From JACCXE01 sp963718605 (GTDB lineage: Bacteria > Actinomycetota > Acidimicrobiia > Acidimicrobiales > JACCXE01): DNA of 64,000 nt. How positions within the stretch are numbered: position 1 is the first letter of the stretch; each line of letters begins with the position of its first letter. The notes under the pieces are model-generated. The model did not search any database. It was given only the letters and a program-made list of their open reading frames with translations, and was not told where the DNA came from. The stretch covers positions 1,860,001 to 1,924,000 of the forward strand of contig OY970363.1 of the NCBI GenBank assembly GCA_963718605.1, in the 5' to 3' direction. Below, piece after piece: positions 15,332 through 24,052 of the stretch. The position numbers and the translations under genes were made by a program.

Positions 15332-17107
15332 TTACGCGGCCACTGGTTTTGCTCGCCGCACCGCGGTGCTCGAGGGTGGTGTGCGCGGCCCCTTGGGCGA
15401 GATCTTCGCGACGGCCACCGTGAAGGCGGAGATCCACAGCAGCATCACGCCGAACAACAGCGCGAACACCGAGTTCTTGAACGCGTTGTTGCCGCTGTGC
15501 TGCTCGCGCAGCAGGTACTTCGTTTCGGGCTGGAACTTCATGGTGCGATCGACCGCCGGAATCTCGGCCTTGTGAATCTCGGGGTCGGCCGGCAGGAACA
15601 CCGGGACGGTCATGAGTTCGCCGCCGCGATGCAAGCGCAGCAGGGCCTTCCAGTTGCCCGAGACCGGCACGCGCTCCTCGGTGATGTAGCGGCCCGGGCT
15701 GAGCTCTTTCATGTTGGCGAGTTCGATGCCGCCGCCCTGCCAGGCGCTGACTTGGAACCAGCGAGCGTTCTTGGCGGCGTCGGCCGGCGTCACCTGCACC
15801 TCGACGTTCGCAAAGCCACCGACCTGCTCGCCGACGTGCACCTTCGCGGTGACGTCTCCGGTGTGTCGCGACATCGGAACCACGAGGCTCACCAGAAGGA
15901 CGAGGCCGGCGAGGGCCACGAGCGGACCCGGGAGCGAGCGCGCGGTTTCCTGGCGGCCGGCGGCGCGGGCGAACGCGGTGGCGAGCACTGCGGCCGCGAT
16001 GCCGGCGACGAGGCACAGGAAGAACGCGTCAGGGAACAGATTCGAGTTCCACGGCTGGTACGAACGCGAGTGATTCCACCAATACTCGCCAGCGAGACCG
16101 AGCGTCGCCACGCCGAAGCCAGAAGCGACGGCGAAGCGGACACGATTCTCGGTGCCGAGGACAAAGCCGACGATCTCAACTGCAATCGCCGACGTCAGGT
16201 ACAGACCGACGACCTTCGTCGAGATCGGAGACTTGTCCCCGCCGTTGAGCAGGTTGGTCGACGTGATCATGTTCGCCACGGCGATGCCGATGGCCCACCA
16301 TCGACCGAGCACGAGACGCACCGCCACGAAGGCGAACGCGCATGCGATCGCGAGGATCAGCGGATGAAAGATCTGTTGGAACTGCGGCACGCCGAAGCTG
16401 AACTCGCCCAGTGGCGCGACGAGCCCCAGCAGCGTGAGCCACGCGGCCACTGCATGGATGCCCATTGACCAACGAGAATCGTGCGGCTTCACGCCGGCAT
16501 CAGCGAGCACCAGCCACGCGGCGATGCCGACGAAGGCAGCGCCCAGGATCATCAGCATGTGCGTGGGGCTCCACATCGTGACGTCGACGCCGAACGCGTT
16601 GTGCCACAACTCGTCGAGCGGGAAGCCGGTGACGGCCGCGCCGCCGAGTGCGAGCAACGGCAGCGTCGACCATGGGATGCGCACCGCCTTCCAACGAAGC
16701 ACCGTGTCGACGTTTTGCAGTGACGCGAACAGCACACCGACAACGCCCGACATCAGGATCAAGCCGAGGCCGATCACGATGCCGGTGTGCGGCGCGGTGA
16801 ACAGATTTTTGTCGCGTCCGAGCGCGACGTGCCAGGCGACGTCGTTGTAGAACGCCTGACCCGCGACGAACACGCCGAACAGGGCCATGCCGACGGTGGC
16901 CGCGGCCCAACCGGGAATGTGCACGAGCCGTTCGAGGCCGTCGGGGATGCGCAGCAGGAACTGCGCCGTTTTCGACGTCGTGTTGCCGGTGCGGCCGAAG
17001 AAGAACAGGCCGATCAGGATCGCCGTGAACGCGCCGAGCAAGACGTACAGCGGCGTCCAACTCGTAAGTGCGCTTCCGGCACTGTCGACTTTTGCGAGCA
17101 GATTCAT
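15332..17107 (-). CDS. large polytopic membrane protein with C-terminal extracytoplasmic domain
   Basis: A 591-aa protein. About 11-12 hydrophobic segments fill residues 15-430. A soluble beta-rich domain follows (about 435-540; includes SPGRYITEERVPVSGNWK and VPVFLPADPEI), which resembles FixH/YtkA-like Ig-fold domains, and a last membrane helix precedes a basic tail. The histidine-containing loops (DELWHNAFGVD, SPTHMLM, IFHPLIL) hint at metal or haem ligands. No enzyme family recognised. Its ATG overlaps the stop of the upstream tetR (ATGA), so it is the regulated partner of that repressor. Confidence 0.6.
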   Translation of the reverse strand: MNLLAKVDSAGSALTSWTPLYVLLGAFTAILIGLFFFGRTGNTTSKTAQFLLRIPDGLERLVHIPGWAAATVGMALFGVFVAGQAFYNDVAWHVALGRDKNLFTAPHTGIVIGLGLILMSGVVGVLFASLQNVDTVLRWKAVRIPWSTLPLLALGGAAVTGFPLDELWHNAFGVDVTMWSPTHMLMILGAAFVGIAAWLVLADAGVKPHDSRWSMGIHAVAAWLTLLGLVAPLGEFSFGVPQFQQIFHPLILAIACAFAFVAVRLVLGRWWAIGIAVANMITSTNLLNGGDKSPISTKVVGLYLTSAIAVEIVGFVLGTENRVRFAVASGFGVATLGLAGEYWWNHSRSYQPWNSNLFPDAFFLCLVAGIAAAVLATAFARAAGRQETARSLPGPLVALAGLVLLVSLVVPMSRHTGDVTAKVHVGEQVGGFANVEVQVTPADAAKNARWFQVSAWQGGGIELANMKELSPGRYITEERVPVSGNWKALLRLHRGGELMTVPVFLPADPEIHKAEIPAVDRTMKFQPETKYLLREQHSGNNAFKNSVFALLFGVMLLWISAFTVAVAKISPKGPRTPPSSTAVRRAKPVAA

Positions 17108-17781
17108 GACTCGGACCCCCATTGGCCGGTGAAGCCGGTTGAAAGAAAATCGGTGAGGTAGCTGACCAGCTGGGCCCGCGGCATCGTCCGACGGTCTACC
17201 CACCAGTCGCCCGCGGCGTACACGAAGGACACGACGCCGCGCGCGATCACTTCCGCACCGCCCGAATCGCGCCCGACAGAGCGCAGTTGCTCGCCGATCG
17301 CAAATGCCACGTTGTTGCTGATGCGCTCGAGGAAGCCGCTCAGGTCGACCGCGGCATCGGTGCCGGGCTGCACCAGGAAGCGGTAGAGCGCCGGGTCGCG
17401 TTCGATGTAGCCGACGAAGGCCTCGATCGTGTTGGCCAGCAGCGCCCGCGTGTCGTTGGTGACCTCGGAAATGGCCGAGCCCAGTTGGGCTTCGAGTTCA
17501 TTCGCGAACCGGTCGGCGACGGCGCGCGCGAGGCCGGCGCGGTCGCCGAAATGGCGGTAGAGAATCGGCTTGGTGATGCCGGCCTCGGCGGCCAGTTGGT
17601 CCATCGAGGCGGACGGGCCGTACTTGCGAATGCCGGCGATGGCGGCGTCGAGCAGCTCTTCCCGGCGCTCAATCGACCGCCCGGCCCGGGCCGCGTGCCG
17701 GGCCGTGCGCTCGGCCTCCCGCCGTTCCCGGTGCTCGCGGCGACGCTCGAGGTCGGGCCGCGCTTCTGTTTCTTCGATCAT
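17104..17781 (-). CDS. TetR-family transcriptional regulator
   Basis: A 225-aa repressor. Residues about 30-80 hold the TetR HTH (ELLDAAIAGIRKYGPSASMDQLAAEAG, then KPILYRHFGDRAGL); the C-terminal helices form a ligand pocket of unknown specificity. The N-terminal 25 residues are highly charged. ATG at 17781 is chosen because a consensus-like promoter puts the transcription start at this codon. A long dyad covers that promoter, so the gene is very likely autoregulated, together with the overlapping membrane-protein gene. Confidence 0.85.
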   Translation of the reverse strand: MIEETEARPDLERRREHRERREAERTARHAARAGRSIERREELLDAAIAGIRKYGPSASMDQLAAEAGITKPILYRHFGDRAGLARAVADRFANELEAQLGSAISEVTNDTRALLANTIEAFVGYIERDPALYRFLVQPGTDAAVDLSGFLERISNNVAFAIGEQLRSVGRDSGGAEVIARGVVSFVYAAGDWWVDRRTMPRAQLVSYLTDFLSTGFTGQWGSES

Positions 17782-17817
17782 GTTACGCACAGTAACGTTA
17801 CTGCCCGTAACAGTCAA
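17782..17817 (-). promoter_or_regulatory. tetR promoter overlapped by its operator
   Basis: On the minus strand TTGACT (17817-17812), a 17-nt spacer and TACTGT (17794-17789) make a good -35/-10 pair; 7 nt later is the ATG. The central dyad CAGTAACGTTACTG is perfect and is flanked by outer GTTAC/GTAAC arms, making a dyad from 17782 to 17811 that covers spacer and -10. Confidence 0.75.
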
Positions 17818-17832
17818 CCGATCAGGCGAGAT

Positions 17833-18156
17833 TCACGCCAAATCGTGTGCGGACACGCCTTCCCACAGTTCCACGGCCGGGGGACGGGAGAGCAGGCCCC
17901 GGCAGGCCTGGGCCATCTCGACCATGTCCGGCGAGTCGAAGTGGGCCTGTTGCCGATCGGGCGAGTCCCACTTCTGGACGAGCAGGAAGCGGTTCGGTGC
18001 CACGACCGAAACGACGAGGTCGATGTTGCGACACCCCGCGTGACCTCGGGAAACGACGACGTACTTCGCCAGTATCGAAAGCAGCTTCGCTGACGCCGCC
18101 TCGTCGATCGCGTCGAGGCTGAGGGTCACCATCGTGAGTTCTACGTCGTCGGACAC
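17833..18156 (-). CDS. antibiotic-biosynthesis-monooxygenase (ABM) domain protein
   Basis: A 107-aa single-domain protein of the dimeric alpha/beta-barrel ABM/YgiN group. Visible elements: CRNIDLVVSVVAPNRFLLVQKWDS and AHFDSPDMVEMAQ, the usual strand-then-helix order. Relatives are small monooxygenases or quinone-related enzymes. GTG start at 18156; TAACTT on the minus strand ends 6 nt before it, so leaderless. A later in-frame ATG near the MVTLSLD segment is an alternative start. Confidence 0.75.
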   Translation of the reverse strand: MSDDVELTMVTLSLDAIDEAASAKLLSILAKYVVVSRGHAGCRNIDLVVSVVAPNRFLLVQKWDSPDRQQAHFDSPDMVEMAQACRGLLSRPPAVELWEGVSAHDLA

Positions 18157-18248
18157 GTGGGCAAGTTACCGAGTCCGGGCCGACTACCGCCCAGGTGGAT
18201 TCCTCAATATGCTGAGCGAGCAGTCAGGAAAATCTTTCGGGGAGGAAC

Positions 18249-19892
18249 GTGGCCGCTTCATCGCCAGCACGGCGCGCGCGACTTCTACCGGCCCTGTATC
18301 CGCTGCTCGCGCTGATCGTGGCCGTCGCGTTCTTGCCTTCGGCCCTGCGCCCTCCGCCCGAGCGCACCAACGACTCAGCATCTCTGAACCCAAACGCCCC
18401 GCCCGACGAGCAGCAGGAACAGGTCATCCAATCGAGGCAGCAAGCCGCGGGAGGCGGCGCGGGTGTCTCGGAAGTGCCTACGACGACCACGACGGCGCCG
18501 GCGCCGAAGGGTCCGGCGCGCTCAGGGCTGTGCATCGGCAATCCGGCGCGTCAGACCGACTCGGTGTACTCGGCGCCGTGCGCGGCGGCCTTCAGCGGCA
18601 GCAACGGCGGCGCCACCGCGCACAACGTCTTTGCGAACGAGGTGCGCGTCGGGTTCTGGCACGTCCTCGGCACGCCGGCCGAAGGCAAGGTGGCGTCGTC
18701 GGCGGAACCGGGCGAGTCCGCATCGATGCGCACCTTCCGCGTGCTTGAGGACTATTTCAACAAGCGCTACCAAACCTACGGTCGGCGCGTGGAGTTCTAC
18801 GGACTCTCTGGTGGCAATGACCCGGCGGGGGACCAAGCCGAGGCGCGCAAGGCCGACAGCGAATACAAGCTGTTCGCCGCCTACCACCTGAACCGCACGT
18901 TTTGCGTCCCCTTCGCCCGTGACAGCGGCCCGATGATGTGCAACCCGCAGCGTCACGAGCTGTACACGCAGAACCGACCCAACATGTACTCGTTCATGAT
19001 GGATCGCACCCAAGCCGCGGGCTTCGGCGCCGAGTTTCTGTGCAAGAAACTGCTGAACAAGAAGGCGCAGTACGCGGGCGGCAAGCTGGCGGACCGCGAC
19101 CGCAAGGTCGCGCTCGTCGTGGAGAACACGCCCAAGCGAGGCATCTCGAGTTCGGTGCAAGTCGACGCCCTGAAACGCGAGTGCGGCGCCTCCTTCGGCG
19201 GCGGCGTGTACGAGTTGAACACCGACAACGCCGCCGGAGACGCGACGGGGATCATCACGAGTCTCCAGGCGAACGGGGTGACCAGCGTGGTGCTCGAGAC
19301 CGAGCTGGTGAACACGCTGTATCTGATGACCGCGGCGTCCACGACCGGATTCGTTCCGGAGTGGCTGGTGTTCAATGCCAACGGGCTCGACTTCAACGCC
19401 GCCGGGACGGTCTTGCCGGCGACCGAGATGAATCACGTTTTCGGCTTCACGGCCTGGGAAGTGCCGCGTCGCACCGAAGAATCCGAGTGCTATCAGGCGT
19501 ATAGGGAGATTGATCCCGACAACGAACCTGATTCGTCCTCGTGCGGGAACTTCTGGCATCCGATGTTGATGATCATGAACGGGATCCAGGCCGCCGGCCC
19601 GAAGCTGACCCCGCAGAGCTTCGAAAAAGGCCTTGACGGCATCGGCTACCGCTACCCGGTCGAGCCGTGGGCCATCGGCGGTGGCTACGGCCCCGACGAC
19701 TACACGTACATGGACAACGTCTCGGAAATTTGGTGGAGCCCCGACTCGGCCCGGCCCGAAGACGGAAGTCCGGGGGCCTACGCCTTCACCTATGCGGGTA
19801 AACGCTTCAAGCGCGGAGAACTCCCCGCGGACGACGGGCAACTCTTCAAACATGGCGTCGTTTCGCCCAATGCGCCCGACGTCGGAAGTTAA
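18249..19892 (+). CDS. orphan ABC-type substrate-binding protein, branched-chain amino-acid (type I) fold
   Basis: A 547-aa exported protein. Residues 10-33 are a signal/anchor helix, followed by a low-complexity linker rich in Q, T and P (to about residue 90). The rest is a periplasmic-binding-protein type I fold: RTFRVLEDYFNKRYQTYGRRVEFY, then RKVALVVENTPKRG and GIITSLQANGVTSVVLETE. Six or more cysteines suggest disulfides. No permease or ATPase gene is adjacent, so it may be a receptor or serve a distant transporter. GTG start follows GGGGAGG closely. Confidence 0.75.
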   Translation: MAASSPARRARLLPALYPLLALIVAVAFLPSALRPPPERTNDSASLNPNAPPDEQQEQVIQSRQQAAGGGAGVSEVPTTTTTAPAPKGPARSGLCIGNPARQTDSVYSAPCAAAFSGSNGGATAHNVFANEVRVGFWHVLGTPAEGKVASSAEPGESASMRTFRVLEDYFNKRYQTYGRRVEFYGLSGGNDPAGDQAEARKADSEYKLFAAYHLNRTFCVPFARDSGPMMCNPQRHELYTQNRPNMYSFMMDRTQAAGFGAEFLCKKLLNKKAQYAGGKLADRDRKVALVVENTPKRGISSSVQVDALKRECGASFGGGVYELNTDNAAGDATGIITSLQANGVTSVVLETELVNTLYLMTAASTTGFVPEWLVFNANGLDFNAAGTVLPATEMNHVFGFTAWEVPRRTEESECYQAYREIDPDNEPDSSSCGNFWHPMLMIMNGIQAAGPKLTPQSFEKGLDGIGYRYPVEPWAIGGGYGPDDYTYMDNVSEIWWSPDSARPEDGSPGAYAFTYAGKRFKRGELPADDGQLFKHGVVSPNAPDVGS

Positions 19893-20137
19893 AGAGAATC
19901 GGCAGGACTCCCGGAAGGAAACAGCGAATAACTCCTCGTCAGGGGATAATCCCGGCGTTCGGCAGAAATCGGCAAATTGGGCGATTTCTCTGCCGCTTGA
20001 CACCATCCGTATGGTGGACAGCGCCGAATACGACGGATTTTGGGGAATCGAACGGGAATTCGGTAACTGACGGGGGCGTTGTTCTAAGGCCTGGATTTTG
20101 AACCAGGACCGATCTACTGAAGCAGAAGGGTTTACGC
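19893..20137 (+). promoter_or_regulatory. 245-nt intergenic leader of the sigma factor gene
   Basis: No convincing gene. It holds TTGACA at 19997-20002 overlapping a small hairpin CACCAT-CCGT-ATGGTG (20001-20016), and a second inverted repeat CCTGG/CCAGG near 20090-20107. AGAAGGG near 20124-20130 serves as ribosome-binding site for the GTG at 20138. A good -10 partner for the TTGACA is not evident. Confidence 0.35.
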
Positions 20138-21079
20138 GTGGCAAAGGAAAGAGTCGAGCGGGATGAGGAAGATCTTGTCCGCCTGTACCTCACGGACATT
20201 GGGCAGTATCCACTGCTCACCAAGGACGACGAGGTGCGGTTGGCACAGGCCATTGAGGCCGGTGTAGCTGCGCGCACTGAACAGGAAACGACCAAGGCCA
20301 AGGACATGACCGCGGCCAAGAAGCGCGAACTGCGCCGGTCGGTGCGTGCGGGCGACGAAGCCCAGCGCACGTTCGTCCAGTCGAACCTGCGTCTTGTGGT
20401 TTCGATCGCCAAGAAGTACCAAGCCTCGGGTCTGCCGCTGCTCGACCTGATCCAAGAGGGCAACCTCGGCCTGATGCACGCCGTCGAGAAGTTCGACTGG
20501 CGCAAGGGCTTCAAGTTCTCCACGTACGCAACGTGGTGGATTCGTCAGGCGATCACACGCGGTATCGCGAACACGGGCCGCACCATTCGTCTGCCAGTCC
20601 ACGCCGGCGACACGCTCGCCCGTCTGCAGAAGGCGCGCTCGCGCCTCGAACTGAAGTACGGCCGTCCCGCGACGCTGGCCGAACTGGCCGTCGAAGTCGA
20701 GATGCCGGAAGAGAAGGTCACCGAGGCGTTGCGCTTCGCGGCCGAGCCTTTGTCGCTGTCCGAACCGCTGCGCGAAGACGGCGATGCCGAACTCGGCGAC
20801 GTGGTCGAAGACAAGACGGCGGAATCCCCCTTCGAGATGGCGGCCACGTCGCTGCTGCCCGAAGAGATTCAGCGCCTGCTTGGTCCGCTCGACGAACGCG
20901 AGCGCGAGATCCTGCGCCTTCGCTTCGGTCTGGATCGCGGCGAGCCGCGCACGCTGGAAGAGGTTGGCGAACACTTCAACCTCACGCGTGAGCGCATCCG
21001 TCAGATCGAAGCTCGTGCCATGAGCAAGCTGCGCCACCCGTCCTCGGACACTGGCGCGCGGGATCTGCTTACAGGCTGA
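20138..21079 (+). CDS. group 2 (primary-like) RNA polymerase sigma-70 factor
   Basis: A 313-aa sigma factor lacking the long N-terminal region of RpoD. Region 1.2 is at 12-45 (LVRLYLTDIGQYPLLT), region 2 at about 80-150 with the core motif NLRLVVSIAKKY and FSTYATWWIRQAITR, region 3 follows, and region 4 ends with RTLEEVGEHFNLTRERIRQIEARAMSKLRHP. The architecture fits SigB/HrdB-type factors, which direct housekeeping-like or stress promoters. GTG start with AGAAGGG upstream. Followed by a strong terminator. Confidence 0.9.
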   Translation: MAKERVERDEEDLVRLYLTDIGQYPLLTKDDEVRLAQAIEAGVAARTEQETTKAKDMTAAKKRELRRSVRAGDEAQRTFVQSNLRLVVSIAKKYQASGLPLLDLIQEGNLGLMHAVEKFDWRKGFKFSTYATWWIRQAITRGIANTGRTIRLPVHAGDTLARLQKARSRLELKYGRPATLAELAVEVEMPEEKVTEALRFAAEPLSLSEPLREDGDAELGDVVEDKTAESPFEMAATSLLPEEIQRLLGPLDEREREILRLRFGLDRGEPRTLEEVGEHFNLTRERIRQIEARAMSKLRHPSSDTGARDLLTG

Positions 21080-21096
21080 GCCTCACCAAGTATCGA

Positions 21097-21128
21097 AAAG
21101 CGCCCGCCTCGAAAGAGGCGGGCGCTTT
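21097..21128 (+). terminator. intrinsic terminator after the sigma factor gene
   Basis: AAAGCGCCCGCCTC (21097-21110), GAAA tetraloop, GAGGCGGGCGCTTT (21115-21128): a perfect 14-bp stem with a GNRA-type loop and T-rich end. Confidence 0.85.
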
Positions 21129-21147
21129 CCGTTATCCGTGCTGCTGA

Positions 21148-21321
21148 TTAGCCGGTGACGTCGTTGAGAAGGCAGAGGTTGACCAGCGGATCTCCGCCGA
21201 CCCTCACCTTCACGCGGACGACCGAGCAAGCCGGTTCTGCCGCGACCGCCGGTTCGGCGGCGAGTGCTGTGACGCCGAGCAAGCCCATCACTGCGGCGGT
21301 CAGAATCATGATTCGCTTCAT
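21148..21321 (-). CDS. small secreted protein
   Basis: A 57-aa protein with a clear Sec signal peptide (MKRIMILTAAVMGLLGVTALA) and a likely cleavage site after AVAA. The mature part is only about 30 residues, PACSVVRVKVRVGGDPLVNLCLLNDVTG-like in composition, with two cysteines that could form a disulfide. I do not recognise a family. It is convergent with the sigma factor. Confidence 0.6.
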   Translation of the reverse strand: MKRIMILTAAVMGLLGVTALAAEPAVAAEPACSVVRVKVRVGGDPLVNLCLLNDVTG

Positions 21322-21386
21322 GCGTTCTTTCCTTTTTCCGTCATCGACCGTACCCTTCCGCGGGCGGTTGAGACCGAAAAAACCGA

Positions 21387-22175
21387 TTAGTCGCTGTTGC
21401 GGTTGCGCCGCGCTTGCCAGGCCAGCCATGCGCCGACGGCGGCGAGCACCACGCCGACGAACGCGCCGGAGGACTTCGCAGATGGCACGGGCATGCGATC
21501 GCGCAAACGCACGGGGTGCGTGAAGTTCATGACTTCCCAGTCGCGCTCTTTCGCCATGCGCGCGAGCACGCGGTCGGGGTTCACCGCGACTGGGTGACCG
21601 ACCGCTTCCATCATCGGGATGTCCGTGGCTGAGTCGCTGTACGCGTATGACGCTTCGAGATCGAGGTCCATCTCTTGCGCGAGCGCAGCCATCGCCACGG
21701 GCTTGAAAGGCCCCGCGCAGTAGAAGTCGACCAGACCGGTGTAACGGCCCTCATCGTCGATGCGCGCACGCGTGCCGAGCGACCGGTCGACACCGAGAAA
21801 CTCGCCGAGGGGCGCCACGATTTCTTCGGGCGACGCGGACACGATCACGACGAGCCGTCCGGCCGCCTTGTGTTCAGCGATGAGGTCGGCCGCCTCCGCG
21901 TAGATGATTGGTTCGACGACGGTACGCAGCGTTTCGCGCACGATCTGCTTGACGCGTTCCTGGTCCCAGCCCTTCGTCATTGCGAGCGCCTTCTCGCGGA
22001 CTTCCTCGAGCTTCGCTTCGCTCGCACCGAGATGTTGGTAGACGAAGTGGCCGTAGATGGCACGCATGATCGTGCGACGCGAGATGAGGCCCTCGCGGTA
22101 GAAGTCCCGACCGAAGGCGATCATGGACGCCTTGGCGATCACGGTCTTGTCGAGGTCGAAGAACGCGGCCTCCAT
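21387..22175 (-). CDS. HAD-superfamily IB phosphatase with C-terminal membrane helix
   Basis: A 262-aa SerB-like HAD-IB hydrolase. Motifs: DLDKT (nucleophile, residues 7-11), SASPEE near 115 (motif II), K in the GPFKPVA region, and YSDSATDIPMM (motif IV). The end carries a predicted membrane helix (GAFVGVVLAAVGAWLAW) and a basic tail. In many actinobacteria this gene is divergent from the Ssd/Tad pilus operon, as here. Substrate unknown, possibly phosphoserine or a phospholipid-like compound. TACGGT lies 6 nt before the ATG. Confidence 0.85.
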   Translation of the reverse strand: MEAAFFDLDKTVIAKASMIAFGRDFYREGLISRRTIMRAIYGHFVYQHLGASEAKLEEVREKALAMTKGWDQERVKQIVRETLRTVVEPIIYAEAADLIAEHKAAGRLVVIVSASPEEIVAPLGEFLGVDRSLGTRARIDDEGRYTGLVDFYCAGPFKPVAMAALAQEMDLDLEASYAYSDSATDIPMMEAVGHPVAVNPDRVLARMAKERDWEVMNFTHPVRLRDRMPVPSAKSSGAFVGVVLAAVGAWLAWQARRNRNSD

Positions 22176-22274
22176 GCCACCACCGTAATTGGGGGTTGTG
22201 TCGTGCCGGTGACCGTGGTGTGATGACTTTTCGCCGCTTCCCCCTCGGCAGGAACTCCATTTCGAGGAGGCCGC

Positions 22275-22940
22275 ATGCTCACAGCGTGTTGGTCGGTGAA
22301 GGGCGGCAGCGGCACCACGGTCGTCGCCGCTGCATTGACGTTGGGGATGGCAGGGGTCGGGCGCCCGGTGGTCGTGGCGGATTTCGCGGGCGACCTCCCG
22401 GCGGTTTTGGGCGTCGCGGAACCCGCGGGCCCGGGTCTGCTCGACTGGCTCGACGCCGGGCCTTCGGTGCCGATCGACGGGCTGGCGCGCATCGCGCACC
22501 TGTCCGATCAGGGCATCACGATCGTGCCGAAAGGTGAGTGGTCCACCCGCGCCGGTGCAGGCGACGCCGACGCGGGCATGCGGCTAGCCGCGGCATTGCG
22601 CTCCGTGCGCGGCGGCAACCCGGTCATCGCGGATTGCGGCAAGGTCGACTCCGCGGCGTTGCGCGCGTTCATCGGCGCGGCCGACCGGTCCTTGCTCGTG
22701 TTGCGGCCCTGCTACCTCGCGCTGCGCCGCGCGTTGCAGGCGCCGCGGCCAACCGCGGTCGTATTGATCACGGAACCCGACCGAGCGCTCGGGGTGGGCG
22801 ACGTCGAAGACGTGCTCGGTGTGCCGGTCGTCGCGTCGATCAGCTGGGAGCCGTCCATCGCGCGGGCCGTTGATTCGGGTCTTATGAGCGCGCGCTTGCC
22901 TCGTCGTCTCGCGAACGCGTTGCGCGACATCGCCGCGTGA
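22275..22940 (+). CDS. Ssd/CpaE-TadZ-like MinD-family ATPase of the Tad pilus locus
   Basis: A 221-aa ParA/MinD-type protein. Its deviant Walker A reads SVKGGSGTTVVAA (residues 7-19). It lacks the leading receiver domain of CpaE. In Tad loci such proteins place the pilus machine at the cell pole; the actinobacterial homologue is named Ssd after septum-site effects. GAGGAGG precedes the ATG. It overlaps the cpaF start (GTGA) and heads the pilus operon. Confidence 0.8.
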   Translation: MLTACWSVKGGSGTTVVAAALTLGMAGVGRPVVVADFAGDLPAVLGVAEPAGPGLLDWLDAGPSVPIDGLARIAHLSDQGITIVPKGEWSTRAGAGDADAGMRLAAALRSVRGGNPVIADCGKVDSAALRAFIGAADRSLLVLRPCYLALRRALQAPRPTAVVLITEPDRALGVGDVEDVLGVPVVASISWEPSIARAVDSGLMSARLPRRLANALRDIAA

Positions 22941-24052
22941 AAGCCGGCGTCGTTGCCGACCGAGTGCGGGCGCGGCTCGTTGCCGACGTGGACCCGTCGG
23001 CGGCCGTCGAGCGCGACTTGGTTGCGCGTCTCGTGCGCGAGGAGGCGCCGCTACTCGGGGCAGCTGCGGCCGATGCCGCGATCGCGGCGGTGCTCGCGGA
23101 CGTGTCGGGCCTCGGCCCGCTCGAGGTGCTGTTGGCCGACGCCTCGGTGAGCGAAGTGATGGTAAACGGCCCGGGTCACGTATGGGTCGAACGCAGCGGT
23201 CGCCTGCTCCGCACCTCGGTCGAGGTGTCGGCCGCCGAGATCGGCCACCTCATCGAGAAGGTGGTCGGCCCGCTGGGCTTGCGCGTTGATCGGTCGTCGC
23301 CCGCGGTAGACGCGCGTCTGCCCGACGGTTCGCGCGTGCACGCGATCGTCCCGCCGCTTGCGGTGGACGGGCCCTACCTCACCATCCGCCGCTTCCGGAA
23401 CGTCGCCGTGACGCTCGACGACTTCTGTCCCGCACCAACGGCGGCGTTGCTGCGCACGGCGGTGGCGGAACGGCGGAACATCATCGTGTGTGGCGGCACC
23501 GGCTCGGGCAAGACCACGTTGCTCAACGCGCTGGCGGGTGAGATCGGCGATGGCCGCATCGTCACCGTGGAAGACGCGGCCGAACTGCGGCTGAACCAAC
23601 CCCATGTGGTGCGGCTCGAGGCGCGGCCGGCCAACGCCGAAGGCGTGGGCCAATTCACGATCCGCGAGTTGGTGCGCAACGCACTCCGTATGCGTCCCGA
23701 CCGCATCGTCGTCGGAGAGTGTCGCGGCGCCGAGGCCCTCGACATGCTCACCGCCATGAATACGGGCCACGAGGGCTCGATGTCCACGTGCCACGCGAAC
23801 AGCCCGCACGACGCGCTGCGCCGGCTCGAGACGATGGTGCTGCTCGCAGGTGAAGGCTTGCCGCTCGACGCGGTCCGCGATCAGTTGCACGCTGCGATCG
23901 ATCTCATTGTTGAAGTCGCCCGCACCACCGGCGGGGCGCGCCGCGTCGTGTCGGTCGGCGAGGTAATCGAGGCGGGGCATACCGGCGAACGCATCCGCGT
24001 CGTCGCCGACGCGTCTCGCGTGCTTGGCGTGCTCACGCGGCCAAGCCGATGA
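22937..24052 (+). CDS. cpaF: CpaF/TadA-family pilus assembly ATPase
   Basis: A 371-aa secretion ATPase that powers assembly of Flp/Tad pili. N-terminal domain to residue 150 (GLGPLEVLLADASVSEVMVNG), Walker A GGTGSGKTT at 186-194, then Asp box/Walker B region IVVGECRGAEALDMLTAMNTGHEGSMSTCHAN, the strong signature of CpaF/VirB11-like proteins. GTG start overlaps ssd; stop overlaps tadB (ATGA). Confidence 0.92.
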   Translation: MKAGVVADRVRARLVADVDPSAAVERDLVARLVREEAPLLGAAAADAAIAAVLADVSGLGPLEVLLADASVSEVMVNGPGHVWVERSGRLLRTSVEVSAAEIGHLIEKVVGPLGLRVDRSSPAVDARLPDGSRVHAIVPPLAVDGPYLTIRRFRNVAVTLDDFCPAPTAALLRTAVAERRNIIVCGGTGSGKTTLLNALAGEIGDGRIVTVEDAAELRLNQPHVVRLEARPANAEGVGQFTIRELVRNALRMRPDRIVVGECRGAEALDMLTAMNTGHEGSMSTCHANSPHDALRRLETMVLLAGEGLPLDAVRDQLHAAIDLIVEVARTTGGARRVVSVGEVIEAGHTGERIRVVADASRVLGVLTRPSR

